A stretch of 64,000 bases of DNA, from positions 24,657,411 to 24,721,410 of the forward strand of contig NC_067203.1 of NCBI RefSeq assembly GCF_026262505.1, written 5' to 3'. Position 1 is the first letter of the stretch, and every line of letters starts with the position of its first letter. This document shows positions 1 to 10,281 of this stretch, one piece after another. Source of the stretch: Trichomonas vaginalis G3. Lineage: Eukaryota > Parabasalia > Trichomonadida > Trichomonadidae. Below the pieces are notes generated by a model. That model was given only the letters and a program-made list of their open reading frames with translations, did not search any database and was not told the DNA's origin. The position numbers and the translations under genes are program-made.

Positions 1-402
1 GATTTTCTGAAGGAATTTTGTAAATATTGGCACAGAAATTTCATGAAGACCTTCACCAGTTAAGTATTCAATTAGAGATTGGCAGAATTCGCAGTTATCT
101 GGTGATTCGTGGAGTGTAATACTAGCAGATCCTTTTCTTGGGACTTTTTGAGAAAGAGATTGAGCTTTTGGACGGCATTTACCTAATGACTCACAGATAT
201 CATGTGATGTAACTAAATCTTTAAGCTTGTTCTGAAGCTTCGATGCCATTTTATTGCATTTTTTGCTACCTTTGCAAAAACTATAATCTGATATAATGTT
301 TGAATTGTGTATTTGCTCTGCTAGTTTGGCGTATTTCTTTTGGCATTTTTCGCAGTCGAATCCTTTTTTGGATACCGAAAGGAAACTTAAAAGCAAAAAC
401 AT
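1..402 (-). CDS. Saposin-like (SapB-domain) secreted protein, 3' part cut by window edge
   Basis: The reverse strand is open from an ATG at 402 to the window edge (134 codons). A hydrophobic leader (MFLLLSFLSVS) is followed by cysteines at residues 17, 20, 43, 49, 70 and 76. This C-x2-C, C-x5-C, C-x5-C spacing is the six-cysteine signature of a saposin B domain. A second CxxC followed by an amphipathic helix (residues 104-113) starts another SapB domain that runs off the window. The family comprises lipid-binding or membrane-perturbing proteins; trichomonads and amoebae secrete several, some pore-forming. Whether this one forms pores cannot be told. The C-terminus is missing only because of the window boundary. 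Confidence 0.8.
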   Translation of the reverse strand, partial: MFLLLSFLSVSKKGFDCEKCQKKYAKLAEQIHNSNIISDYSFCKGSKKCNKMASKLQNKLKDLVTSHDICESLGKCRPKAQSLSQKVPRKGSASITLHESPDNCEFCQSLIEYLTGEGLHEISVPIFTKFLQKI

Positions 403-1941
403 TTTGATCTGCCAAATTTACAAAACGATAAAGCGACATTTTTGATTAATCACTCATGATAATAGTTGTTAACCAGAATCTACGATCTCCAATTTTGTAT
501 AAGAAAATTGAAAAGTTTACAAAAACTTACCTCGATTATAGTTTAAAATCAATATTCATAACCTTTATACTTGTAATACCTCGTTTTACCTAAAAATTCT
601 TTAAAATAATCAGATCATCCGAAATCATTGGTTGCAAAAAATTATAATAGATATAAGCATTTAATTCATTAACATATTGGTCAAACTAATGATGCATGAA
701 ATGCCAAAACCCGTCATTTTTTAGAGAAACAAAATTATTTTCTTAGTGAATAGTAACTGATATAAGTAATCAAGAGTCTCTTTTCATCTGAAGAAATATT
801 AACGAAAACCCTAATCTACTATTGGTGTTGTTTTTATACTGTTGACAAATAATTTTTATAATTTGCACAAATAATTTGTAATTATCCTTTTACGATGCTG
901 CCATTATCCACATAATATTCACAGGCATATCTTTATTCTGCATTTTGACTGAAAAGACAATTTTTAATCAAGCCTGATTTTTAGTTTACTATTCAAATTC
1001 CACTATCATGATGGTTTCTGCATGACTTCGTGGCGGAAATATCGAGAACAATTTCATATGGTTATATATTAGAAGTTAAAATGTTTATAGCCCACAACTG
1101 CTGCCTTCTTTGATTAATCAAATTTATTTCTTTTCGATAATCAATTCCGATAATGAACTCAATCTTATCGCTCAAAGTGATCATCTATACATAGTAGAGT
1201 AAATAAATTCTATTTTAAACACTCTCAAAAGTTAGGCGCATTAAAGAGTTCATAATTGTCGATACGTAGAGTACTGAAAATCTTATTAATCGTTTGGTAA
1301 ATTTTGCCAATTAATTTAAAAACACCAGAAGAATATTGTGTAGATTGTTTTAATATACATGGCAAACAGTGGGTTATTCACCCCACACTCAATTTGAACG
1401 ATATGTATGAGATACTGGAAGCTATTCTCAACAAACATGGCATTAATGTTAATTAATCCCACTAACTTCACTGATAAAGTGATGGCAATAGATCATATCC
1501 TACATTTTGTATATACTGGAGTTACATTTGATAAATATTATCCTTACCAAAAATACCCATACAAGATATTATTTCTTTCACCAAACAAATATAGATGAAA
1601 AAATTAACTCTGTTGACACAAATATATATTGCAAAGCTACCATAACGTCAGCACATTGATAAACCATATGAAATAGCTACTATTATAAACTTGACTTCTC
1701 AATGGAAATATTTGAAAACCTGAAATTGATACTCTCCATACTTCTCTCAACGATGCATTAAGCCCTTTCCAAATATCAGTTGGCAGTAAACTAGAAGCTT
1801 CCCAATCATCCATTAGCAATAAATCTTTGTGCTCCAGTTTCCAAACTTAGTAATCATATTATTAATGCGAATAATTTGGTAACTCATATAATTTTGTTTT
1901 CCATTCGGGCAAGTATGCCTCCTTCGTCCTGACTCATTAAA
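403..1941. other. AT-rich intergenic region, possible decayed coding
   Basis: This is the spacer between the divergent saposin-like and F5/8C-like genes. Most of it is low-complexity AT-rich sequence. Around 1,330-1,930 the composition is less AT-rich and short coding-like stretches occur in different frames, for example a 63-codon frame at 1407-1598. No protein family could be recognised, so this is at best an old gene or transposon remnant. No RNA gene was seen. Confidence 0.4.
1934..1939 (+). promoter_or_regulatory. Initiator-like element TCATTA
   Basis: TCATTA with its A at 1936 lies six bases before the ATG at 1942. It matches the trichomonad initiator TCA(+1)Y(A/T), which sets very short 5' leaders. 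It supports 1942 as the start rather than the internal in-frame ATGs. Confidence 0.5.
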
Positions 1942-2670
1942 ATGTCTCAAATTATAAATATTCATCTATTGTTATCGTTCATGAATTTTTTTTTATTATT
2001 TTTTATGGAATTTATTCTATTTAGTTTATCACGCTGTACAGAGACAAATGGAATCTTTAAAAAAGTTTTCAATGATAAAATTGTTGTTATAGATGCAAGC
2101 GGATCTTCTAAACAGTTTATAAATGGAAGCATACAATTAACAAAACCAGAAAACGCCATTTATCCATTTGATAAGGACTATGATTGGTGTTCAAATTGCG
2201 CTTCGAATTATGATGATCACCCATTCATTACATTTTCACTATTAAAGAAAAGATTTTATTTCAATTTGTATTACCTTAAAGCTGGTTGCTGCCATGATGA
2301 GTGCTGCTGTGAAGATGCACTTTACTGTGTCCAATGCTGCTTATTCAGCTGGTCACTCCAAATTTCGGCTGATAATAAGACCTGGACGGATGTACATAAG
2401 ATTGAACGAGACTACAAAATGAGGAGATGCAATGAAAAAACATACACACTCGATAAATCCTATTCCGCCAAATTTATTCGTTTAATTCAAAATGAGCCTT
2501 GTCCTGGCGATCCACCATGCATAGCTCTGAACAAAATGGAAATATTTGGGGAAATTTCAAATGAAGATGGATCTGAAATTCAAGAAGATTTTGTTTCATA
2601 CCATGATGACGACGATGACGTTAGTATCATCGGCCATATTTCAAAAAACGGAAAAGTTATAGTTAATTAA
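1942..2670 (+). CDS. Secreted F5/8 type C (discoidin/galactose-binding-like) protein
   Basis: 242 residues. A long hydrophobic N-terminus (about 8-34, containing internal methionines at 14 and 22) acts as a signal peptide or anchor. Residues 60-210 have the order of an F5/8C-like domain: a WC segment, aromatic strands, a WS-L-IS-DN--W strand pair near 140-155, and a closing SAKFIRL ... NKMEIFGEI, the typical C-terminal strands of this jelly-roll fold. An unusual cysteine-dense insert (CC..ECCCED..CVQCC, about 115-138) suggests disulfides or metal binding. The tail is acidic (five consecutive Asp). Trichomonads carry many such F5/8C proteins, often of unknown role. The ligand is unknown; carbohydrate or lipid binding is the family norm. 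Confidence 0.7.
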   Translation: MSQIINIHLLLSFMNFFLLFFMEFILFSLSRCTETNGIFKKVFNDKIVVIDASGSSKQFINGSIQLTKPENAIYPFDKDYDWCSNCASNYDDHPFITFSLLKKRFYFNLYYLKAGCCHDECCCEDALYCVQCCLFSWSLQISADNKTWTDVHKIERDYKMRRCNEKTYTLDKSYSAKFIRLIQNEPCPGDPPCIALNKMEIFGEISNEDGSEIQEDFVSYHDDDDDVSIIGHISKNGKVIVN

Positions 2671-5286
2671 TTTATTTTTTTCCTTTAACTTTTTTAAATT
2701 TTTTTTCTTATATATGTTATTTTAAATTAAATCGTTTTTTATTCAACAATAGCATTCCATGATTAATATTCGCGCATTACATATTGTGCGGTTTGATAAA
2801 AACAAAAAATATGAATTCAAATTTTATTCAATAAATTATGAGGGAAATAGTGATTTCTCGGCCTTCCATCCTGTAATGAAGTCACCTCATTCAAGTTAAC
2901 ATCTCATTAAAATATCTATCCCCGATACAGTTTAATTTATCGTGTTTCCTGACAATTCAATTTTTTAACAGAAAGCTTTCCTTTTTTCTGAATTTGAATG
3001 GAATGCAATAGAGTTGAAGTTTCGGAATATTGCAAATGTATAAGTCATTTGAAAGTCAATCAGAATGTATTATCCAATATTTATTTTGGAGATGTTGTAA
3101 TTGAGAATTCCGAAATTTTCACTGATTAAGTCAAAAGCTTCAAAAGTACATCATTGCAAACATCGGACTAGTATTATGATAATAATTTAAACAATTAATC
3201 GAACGTTTCAATTTTAATTTCAGTCTCTATCAATGCAATTCTTAATTTTTGTGGTTCAATAGCTGTATAAGTATGTTTTAAATTAAAACTGCGCAATGAA
3301 AATCATGCATAATAGTTATTTTATACTTTTTGGATGGTTTCATCTGTAATTAGATGAATAAATCAGTTCAGAAATGACATTATGTTACAACATCCATTGT
3401 TGTAGGGAACCATTTATATGATCTTCCTGATAAAGCAAAGTGGATATATAAATGTTAAAATATTTTTAATATTGATTTACTTTGACCTTAAAGGAAAATT
3501 TATTGTATCACTTATAAGCCTCATCATTCTTCAATGTTGATTGAGAGATCTTTTACAATTTATGATCGCGGTTGATTTGGGCTTGGAATTTGATCAAGAA
3601 TTAAGATATATTTTATCTTACATTAGTGATGATATGTGAAATATACAACGACATTAGTTATCTCCAGGGTTTAACAAATAATATAAATTCGACATGAGAT
3701 TATTGAATAATCGCTGCGTTTATGTATTTTTAAATCTTTTTTAATAATAAAATCGATGATTTTATTTATCGATGATTGGATTTGAATATAAAAATATAAA
3801 TATTCCAGAAACAAATAAAGTGCGTAGAATAGGACAATATATAATTATATATCAACCACCTATCTATCTGACACATCTTAAAAATTGAATGAAATTTTTG
3901 AATGATATAAATTAATTTGAATACTAATCGAAAATACTAGTTTTGAGATTTTGTTCAGAAAAGCAATGCATTCAGTATTTTACAAAATTTAAAATATAAA
4001 ATAAATTTTTTTTCAGATCAAATAAATTCTAAAATCCAAATTCAATTGAGGAACATTAAAATTCATATGTTTTAACAGAATAAAAATGTAAAGTTCTCAA
4101 ACATTTGAGTCAACCTTCTTATTGACCATCCCGATTTGTACAAAATCAACGTATTAAAATTTTCTTTTATGCCGATTTATTAATTCAATAATCTTCACAA
4201 TTTTCATTTGTTTTCTAGTTCACAGATCAGAATTGTGTATAATTCAAATATGCATCGCAGCTGCGATGTGATTCTGATAATATATATCAACAGAGAACAA
4301 ATTATGTTAAAAGCGCATATTAAGCTCAAAATTTAAATATAATTTTCTAAAAAACTCTTTTGACTCGAAGTTTAAATCAACGAATAAATTAACTGGAGAA
4401 CATCTCTTAAAGAAATATAATAATACTTAGATATTTTTTCTATTTTTAAAAAATTCAAACATTACTATATTTTACACGATCTTCTTGAAACCTAACACAG
4501 TTAAATTCATTTATTAATCCAAAATTAATAGCGACATTAATTAATCAAAAGGAAATAGAATTTTGAGCTTCGTCAATATTATCCTATTAATGCAAAAACT
4601 TATTAGGAGCAGTAATTATTTAAAAATGTAATAATACAAGATATGCTAAGAAATCGAAAACAAATTTTATAAATTGGATTCAAATTACATTTGTTATCTT
4701 TATCGTTAATGTAAAACCGAGATATTTCAAATAGGCAAATCGAATTTACAGTAAAATTCATATATAAATGATTGAATAATATTTTTCTGAGCTTCGTCAG
4801 AGTACAATGACTATTTAATTATAATGAGATCAATCACTTTTTACCATTTTTTAAAACAGAAACATGGAATATATTTTTCCAAATGACTTTTTAGTATCAT
4901 ATTCAATTTCAAATTATCTGATATTTTCGAGCTGATTTTACTATATTTTTTTATTGTTGCTATTATCACATTAAATCATATGTCTGTGACTTAATCAGAA
5001 ACCGTTAAAATTTTTTTTCGTATACAAGTTTTAATTAAACTTTCTTTATAGTTTTGATTGACTAACTAGGTGAATTTAACCTTTTTGACATAGGTCAATA
5101 TTTTTTGTCACTTCTGAAAAATTAAGACCTTTCTAATCAATTCATGTCGATGTAACTGTCAGAATTTAATGCAGTGGTTCCGATAAATATTACGTAATTA
5201 TAATTCCCAAGAATTTTATGCGATTTTCGTTTTCATGCATGGTGTTTTCAATTCAAAAATTCAAATAGCAAATTCATATTCTCAAA
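2671..5286. other. Gene-free AT-rich spacer, 2.6 kb
   Basis: Very AT-rich DNA between two plus-strand genes with stops frequent in all frames; no coding frame or RNA gene was recognised. A perfect 16-bp palindrome, CATCGCAGCTGCGATG, lies at 4253-4268, a local GC island in this desert. Near 5,099 there is a TTTTGTCACTT, a distant match to the host GTGAC box. Confidence 0.5.
5274..5280 (+). promoter_or_regulatory. Initiator TCATATT of the Myb gene
   Basis: TCATATT (A+1 at 5276) fits the trichomonad initiator consensus TCA(+1)Y(A/T) and is 11 bases before the ATG at 5287. That leader length is normal for these organisms. Confidence 0.65.
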
Positions 5287-6174
5287 ATGTCCCGTAGCAA
5301 AGTCAACTATTATGCTACTGATAAAGACTCTTGCCCTCTTGCAAGTGTTGCCTTTGCCTCATTAGACCTTGAAGGCAATGAATCACGAGATGTCATATCC
5401 AAGTGCGAAGCTGCTATTTGTGACCAAATCAATCGTAAAATCAGCGCAGAAGAGTCAGCTTCTATATTGTATAGATATGCAGATAACAATGCCCCAGCAA
5501 AATTGATTCAAAAAGTTCTCCACGCAATTGATCATCATAAGCCTGTTATTGGCTTGTCTGACAAAAATAAAGGTTCACACCACTGCATGATGTGGCGCCA
5601 AGAAGAAGATATTCTTCTTCTGGCAGCAATTCATAAGTATGGTCTTGGTGACTGGAAATCCATTGCCTACTTTGTTGGTGGTGGTCGATCCCGATCACAG
5701 TGTTCTCAAAGATGGGGCCGTGCCATGGATCCAAAAATCGCAAAAGCTCCATGGACTGAACAAGAAGATAAAATTCTTCTTGATATGGTAAATGAGTACG
5801 GGGAGCACTCTTGGGCCAACATTTCAAGAAAGATGGGAAATAGATCTGATGTTCAATGCAGATACAGATTTTTCCTTCTGACAAAGAGGGGTAAATCTGG
5901 CAAACCAGCCAAAAGAGCTTCTCCTAATTCTCCTATTTACCAAAAGTTTGATGAAAATCAATCTGATTCAAAAAATGAACCAAAATCCAAGGATAAATTA
6001 GTTATTCAAGAACAGGAAAATTCATTTGTTAAATACAACGTACTACCAATTTCTGTATTATTGCCCATGAAGAGCATTTCGGAATGCTCTGTTGACGAAT
6101 TGTTCCCTCCATTGATCATGAAATCGCAGGCTCATTCTGAGCCCACTTCCCCTATATATTCTAACCAGTTATAG
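5287..6174 (+). CDS. Two-repeat Myb (R2R3-like) DNA-binding protein
   Basis: 295 residues. Two tandem Myb/SANT repeats are clear. Repeat 1 is at about 102-148 (W-RQEED ... GDW--IA ... RSRSQC-QRW) and repeat 2 at about 155-198 (WTEQED ... HSW-NIS--MGNRSDVQCRYRF). The regularly spaced tryptophans and the R-x-Q-C-x-x-R recognition helices are the family hallmarks. Residues 1-100 are a helical region without a recognised domain; the tail is Ser/Pro/Lys-rich. In trichomonads such proteins bind promoter Myb elements and regulate transcription in the nucleus. The gene stands alone; its upstream initiator supports the start. Confidence 0.9.
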   Translation: MSRSKVNYYATDKDSCPLASVAFASLDLEGNESRDVISKCEAAICDQINRKISAEESASILYRYADNNAPAKLIQKVLHAIDHHKPVIGLSDKNKGSHHCMMWRQEEDILLLAAIHKYGLGDWKSIAYFVGGGRSRSQCSQRWGRAMDPKIAKAPWTEQEDKILLDMVNEYGEHSWANISRKMGNRSDVQCRYRFFLLTKRGKSGKPAKRASPNSPIYQKFDENQSDSKNEPKSKDKLVIQEQENSFVKYNVLPISVLLPMKSISECSVDELFPPLIMKSQAHSEPTSPIYSNQL

Positions 6175-6786
6175 AGTAATCTTGTTAGTTTTAGAGCTTA
6201 GATATCTCATTATAATTTTTTTTAAAGATATATGTGATATATTTATGAATTACCGAATTGTTTTGTAAGTATAACTAGTAAATTTGGTTGAATTTTCAAT
6301 AAAACAACATCATATTAACTGAACAACAAATCTTCAATATGATGCTTGAGTATTCTATCTTGCTGCAATTACACTTCATATTGTTTCCTAAGAAAATCTA
6401 AGTTCAGAGTATAAAAATAGGGAAAAAACTGATTATTTGCTTGAGATTTTCAATATCATTGAAGCATATTACAGCTCTCGAATAATTACTATTATTTTAG
6501 TGTCTGATTGCAGAATCCTGACTTTTATTCAAATTTTCGGACTTATGATAGTTTCATCATATTCTTATCAGAAAGAGCTATTTATTGAAAAACATTACAT
6601 AAAACCATTTTTCAACATCAATCATATCCAAATTTGTTACAAAATCTCAATGTTATAATGGATTGTAGTTTAAAAATGGTCAAAACTCATTTTTAGGATA
6701 AAGTTTGATTGAGACACTGTGAGGATATGCTGGTGGCAAACATAAAAATGAAAAAGATTAGTTTGTGACCTCCAATAAAAGTGACA
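6175..6786. other. Intergenic spacer
   Basis: 612 bp between the Myb and RRP15-like genes. A 73-codon frame at 6437-6658 has no recognisable features and lacks a normal upstream signal, so it is not called. The region ends in the GTGAC box directly before the next ATG. Confidence 0.45.
6781..6785 (+). promoter_or_regulatory. GTGAC box adjoining the RRP15 start
   Basis: AAAAGTGACAATG: the GTGAC pentamer ends one base before the ATG at 6787. The same box recurs within about 30 nt of the start of at least nine other host genes here, so it is a candidate core promoter or start-site element. Confidence 0.45.
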
Positions 6787-7254
6787 ATGTCTTCGTCTGA
6801 CGAGGAGGAACAGATTACAGAAGAGGAATTAACATCCTCCGATGAAGAAGAACCAACAGACAGATCATTTGGCGAAAACTATGCTGCTTTATTGAATGAA
6901 GTTATTCCAGATGGAAAATGTCCAATTTTATTTTTATCAAAAATCCCAGCAAAAATTGCATCAGAGAGAGAAAAACAACTTAAAGCTACTAGAGAAGCAG
7001 AAAGATATCAACAAGGTCGTAAAGCAATGCTTGATCAATTCCATACTGGTTATGAATCATATAATGACGACGATGAATATAAACTTCGTAAGAAAGCTAC
7101 AAAAGGCGTTATAGAATTATTCAAATCTGTTCATCAGGCGCAAAATAAGAAGCCTATTACAGATACTCCTCCTGAAAAGGATGATACACCAAATGATGCT
7201 GATGAATACCTTAATATATTAAGTATGGCAGCTGCTAAACCTGCCGCTAAATAG
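6787..7254 (+). CDS. RRP15: RRP15-like ribosomal RNA processing protein
   Basis: 155 residues from the ATG at 6787 (the frame is open two codons further, but only from a GTG). An acidic Ser/Glu N-terminus (SSSDEEEQ..) is followed at about 25-110 by the Rrp15 pattern: F--NYAALLNEV, PILFL-K, a basic helix rich in EREK/EAER, and the signature LRKKATKGVIELFKSVHQAQ, where the family has L-K-AT-GV--LFN-V---Q. Rrp15 is a nucleolar factor needed for processing of the large-subunit precursor rRNA (27S and ITS2 steps). The C-terminal Pro/Asp-rich tail is poorly conserved. The stop is followed at once by AGTAAA. Confidence 0.8.
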   Translation: MSSSDEEEQITEEELTSSDEEEPTDRSFGENYAALLNEVIPDGKCPILFLSKIPAKIASEREKQLKATREAERYQQGRKAMLDQFHTGYESYNDDDEYKLRKKATKGVIELFKSVHQAQNKKPITDTPPEKDDTPNDADEYLNILSMAAAKPAAK

Positions 7255-7594
7255 AGTAAAATTATTTATTTGAATATTATTAGAAATTACCTTTAGTTTT
7301 TTGAAGATTTCTTTCTATTTATGTAAAATAACCAAAAAGCTACATACCAGAGTGAAATATAAAAACAATATTTGTGAATTTGCTGTTGAATTTTATACTA
7401 CCAATATTTTTATAGCTGATGAGATAGAAATAAGAAGCGCCACCAGATATATAGGTGTGGTAAAAGTTACAAAAATTTTATTTGAAATTGATATTTTATG
7501 ATATTTTTTTGATGGGATATATCAATACAAATAAAATTTCGAATGGATGAGCTATACTATGATTAAAAATTTTGACATTTTTGTGTTTAAAGAT

Positions 7595-8314
7595 TTATTT
7601 CAAAAACAAATAAATGTAATAAATAGGAAGTATGAAGTTAAGACTCTGAAGGACCAATGATGGGCGAACTCTGCCGAAAATTCCTGAAATAATACTTCCC
7701 TTCATTAGGAATTGGAAAGCAATCAAAAATATCAAAAATCCGATTGCTAAGTTACGAAGTTTTGTATATTTCGACATAGCTCTTTGATGTGTTACGCGGC
7801 GAATTAGTATTTCCAAAATTTCTGGGGCAAAACAAAATGAAATACAAAGGATCATTAAGACTCTAGGGTCTATATCATTCAAGTAATTGAATGTAAAGTA
7901 GAAAATGCGGATTTTTTCTGTTCCGTTTGGCAATGATATCAATAATCCCAAAATTCTTATTACAATAGAGGGCAACTTATCCGAAACAAAGTGTAGAATA
8001 ATCCAGGCAATTGTAACTGTAAGTAATTCAAGAGATAGTGATTTGAGGAAATCTTCAAGTTTAATATCAAAAGTGAGATTTCTTGCATCTTGGAAAATAA
8101 CGATGAATCTCTCCTGTAGAATTGACATAAGGAATGTTGTAAAGAGATTATTTTTGAAACTGAAATAAATGTTCTTGGTTGATATAAAAACTAAGTATGT
8201 ACTCCATAATCCGTGCATAATTGGCCAGATGGGAATATCTGGCGTCCTAAGTGTGCTATCATAGACCCAGAAAGAAAAAGGATTTGTTTGCAGGAAATGT
8301 GCTATTGCGTGCAT
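7595..8314 (-). CDS. Multi-pass membrane protein, family uncertain
   Basis: 239 residues with about six or seven hydrophobic stretches (roughly 28-48, 55-72, 90-110, 115-130, 150-172, 190-212 and 222-238) and short charged loops. No signal peptide. A weak resemblance in overall layout to trimeric intracellular cation (TRIC/TMEM38) channels was considered: H in the first loop, F-NN segment, R-x-x-V/I helices and a late GS.ISG.FGRVRP turn. The match is not strong enough to assign. The stretch just upstream is GTCATCTGACA then a purine-rich leader before the ATG. Confidence 0.65.
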   Translation of the reverse strand: MHAIAHFLQTNPFSFWVYDSTLRTPDIPIWPIMHGLWSTYLVFISTKNIYFSFKNNLFTTFLMSILQERFIVIFQDARNLTFDIKLEDFLKSLSLELLTVTIAWIILHFVSDKLPSIVIRILGLLISLPNGTEKIRIFYFTFNYLNDIDPRVLMILCISFCFAPEILEILIRRVTHQRAMSKYTKLRNLAIGFLIFLIAFQFLMKGSIISGIFGRVRPSLVLQSLNFILPIYYIYLFLK

Positions 8315-9144
8315 TCTTTTTTCGCTTCCTTTTTTTGTCAGATGACAGAAATTGATTGACCGAACTTCACTATATTAATAATATCGGCTAAACTCTCTAG
8401 AACTTTGCTTACAAACATGTAAATATATGACCTTATATGTCTAATCATTAATTAGAATAAGTTTTATTTTCCGAAAAATATTCTGTGAAAAAAAAGATCA
8501 AATATCGGATCATAATGCATAACCTAAGGCTAGTACTTCCAAAGTTATCAATAATAATAACCATCTGCAGAATCATGAATGTTTGTTTGAGAATATCAAA
8601 ATTAATTAATGACTGTTATTCGTAGATATACTTATCCGGGGCTATACAACTAGTAACATTAATAATTTTTTTATAAAAATAAATAAATGTTATAAATTCT
8701 ATGTGAAATACCGAGACTTTGCTACAGAAATATGTTTTAAGCTATTGTAAACTCTACACTCAGCTGTGATAGAAGCTGGAGATGTTGTTTTCGATCTTCT
8801 CAAGGATTAGTATGTCAATATATATACTAAGATTGGGCAAAAATGTTCCAAACTTGTATGATTCAGTATCAGGCCATTAAAATGCATGGAAACACTTAAC
8901 TTTTTAAATTTTTTTCGAGTAAAATTGAAGTCTACCGATGTACGTATTGGATGCAAACGGAGGCTCAACTCGAGTTTATTTACATGTGTGTATATTCGAT
9001 TTTTGTCAAAGTTGGCTAAATAATATATTTTGATGTTTGTCAATTAATTAAAAATACTAATAGAATAGAGAATGTTTAACTTGAGTTATCAAATAAATAA
9101 ACAACAAAATAAATTAAATACAAACAAACAAAATTTCAAGAGAT
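8315..9144. other. Intergenic spacer, no gene seen
   Basis: 830 bp upstream of one minus-strand gene and downstream of another. An open stretch at 8807-9043 (-) lacks an ATG and was not called. Several AT palindromes, nothing distinctive. Confidence 0.5.
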
Positions 9145-10077
9145 TTAAACCAAATTTTGGCCTAAATCATCATCGACCTTTGTATCAAGGATGCTTCCAT
9201 CTTGTGGAGTAGCTTGGTCGATCTGTTTTTTGGCACATACCAAACAATAGACAAGAAGAAACACAGTTGTTGCAGCGACTAGGCATGAAACGACTGATAT
9301 TGTTATGATGAGTGCCGGGCTGACCTTATAAGTATCTGGCTGAAGAGTATTAGTTTTTGAATCGGGTTTTATCCATGATTTTGGAATAAATAGGCTTCCA
9401 TTTGTAGCTAGATTTGATTTAGAAGCATTTGAGATCTTGGTAACGTTGATATATTCAGAAAGCATTGAAAAATCGCTTTGAAAATGTAAAGCAACAGATT
9501 CATTATATATATTGATGTTATTTACACCAACTAATGATCTATTGTTAGAATTAGTATAGATTGTAAGAACATCATGCTCCTCTACGCTTGTAGCAACATT
9601 TATAGTAGTATTTTCTGAACCATATATCAAAATACACTTATTATCGTAATTATTCAGCTGATATGGTGAAACTCCATTTGCTCTGAACGAGACTGAAAAT
9701 GAATCTGATGAGGAAAAGAAAAATCCTTCGTAGCAAGGTGTTGAATACTTAACTGATATGAACTCAATTGTATCAGGAACATTGGACTGAATGGTAAAAT
9801 TTGTTGGATAATAAAGAGTAAAGTAAGCAAATGAATTAAGTTCAGTAATTCGATTAGATTCTGTTGTAAAATGCTTCTTATTGTAATCGTAATACGTGAT
9901 CGATACATCTGCATACTTGCCTGATGTAAAAAGCAAATAAGTTTGATTTTTAATCAGATTAATGCAGTATTTTTTGGAAGGAGCAATATCAAGTCTGTAA
10001 GATTGAAGAATATCTGATGTTTCGATGCTATAATCACAAGATAAAGCTGAACTAAAGAAAAGGAATAAAGACCGCAT
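9145..10077 (-). CDS. Type I surface membrane protein, trichomonad-type hypothetical
   Basis: 310 residues. An N-terminal signal peptide (MRSLFLFFSSALS) is followed by an extracellular part of about 230 residues rich in Tyr, Ser, Thr and N-glycosylation sequons (for example NTT, NVT, NAS). One transmembrane helix lies at about 254-278 (SPALIITISVVSCLVAATTV..) followed by a C-rich juxtamembrane and a 30-residue acidic cytosolic tail. Trichomonad genomes hold many proteins with this architecture and unknown function; possible roles are adhesion or surface coat. No defined ectodomain was recognised. Confidence 0.75.
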   Translation of the reverse strand: MRSLFLFFSSALSCDYSIETSDILQSYRLDIAPSKKYCINLIKNQTYLLFTSGKYADVSITYYDYNKKHFTTESNRITELNSFAYFTLYYPTNFTIQSNVPDTIEFISVKYSTPCYEGFFFSSSDSFSVSFRANGVSPYQLNNYDNKCILIYGSENTTINVATSVEEHDVLTIYTNSNNRSLVGVNNINIYNESVALHFQSDFSMLSEYINVTKISNASKSNLATNGSLFIPKSWIKPDSKTNTLQPDTYKVSPALIITISVVSCLVAATTVFLLVYCLVCAKKQIDQATPQDGSILDTKVDDDLGQNLV

Positions 10078-10281
10078 AAAATTTTTTTTTCAGAATGTCA
10101 AAAAAGTCAAATTGAGTTCAAAAAATAGATGATGATAAATAGTTGAAATTTAGACAAAAAACTAAAGGATTTTACTAATCATCGTCTATTTCGTGTTATT
10201 TATTAAAAAATTCGGGGATTTTCTTTTCAAGAATGTGTTTATAAATAACAGTACATACTTTACACATAAATGACATTGTAA

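Noticed and set aside
1407-1598. 63-codon frame as a gene
   Set aside because: No family features, no initiator or GTGAC box, and surrounding sequence is coding-like only in fragments.
7595-8314. Firm assignment to the TRIC cation channel family
   Set aside because: Layout is vaguely similar but the diagnostic motifs are not clear; kept as an unassigned membrane protein.
8807-9043. 78-codon frame as a gene
   Set aside because: It has no ATG and no recognisable features.
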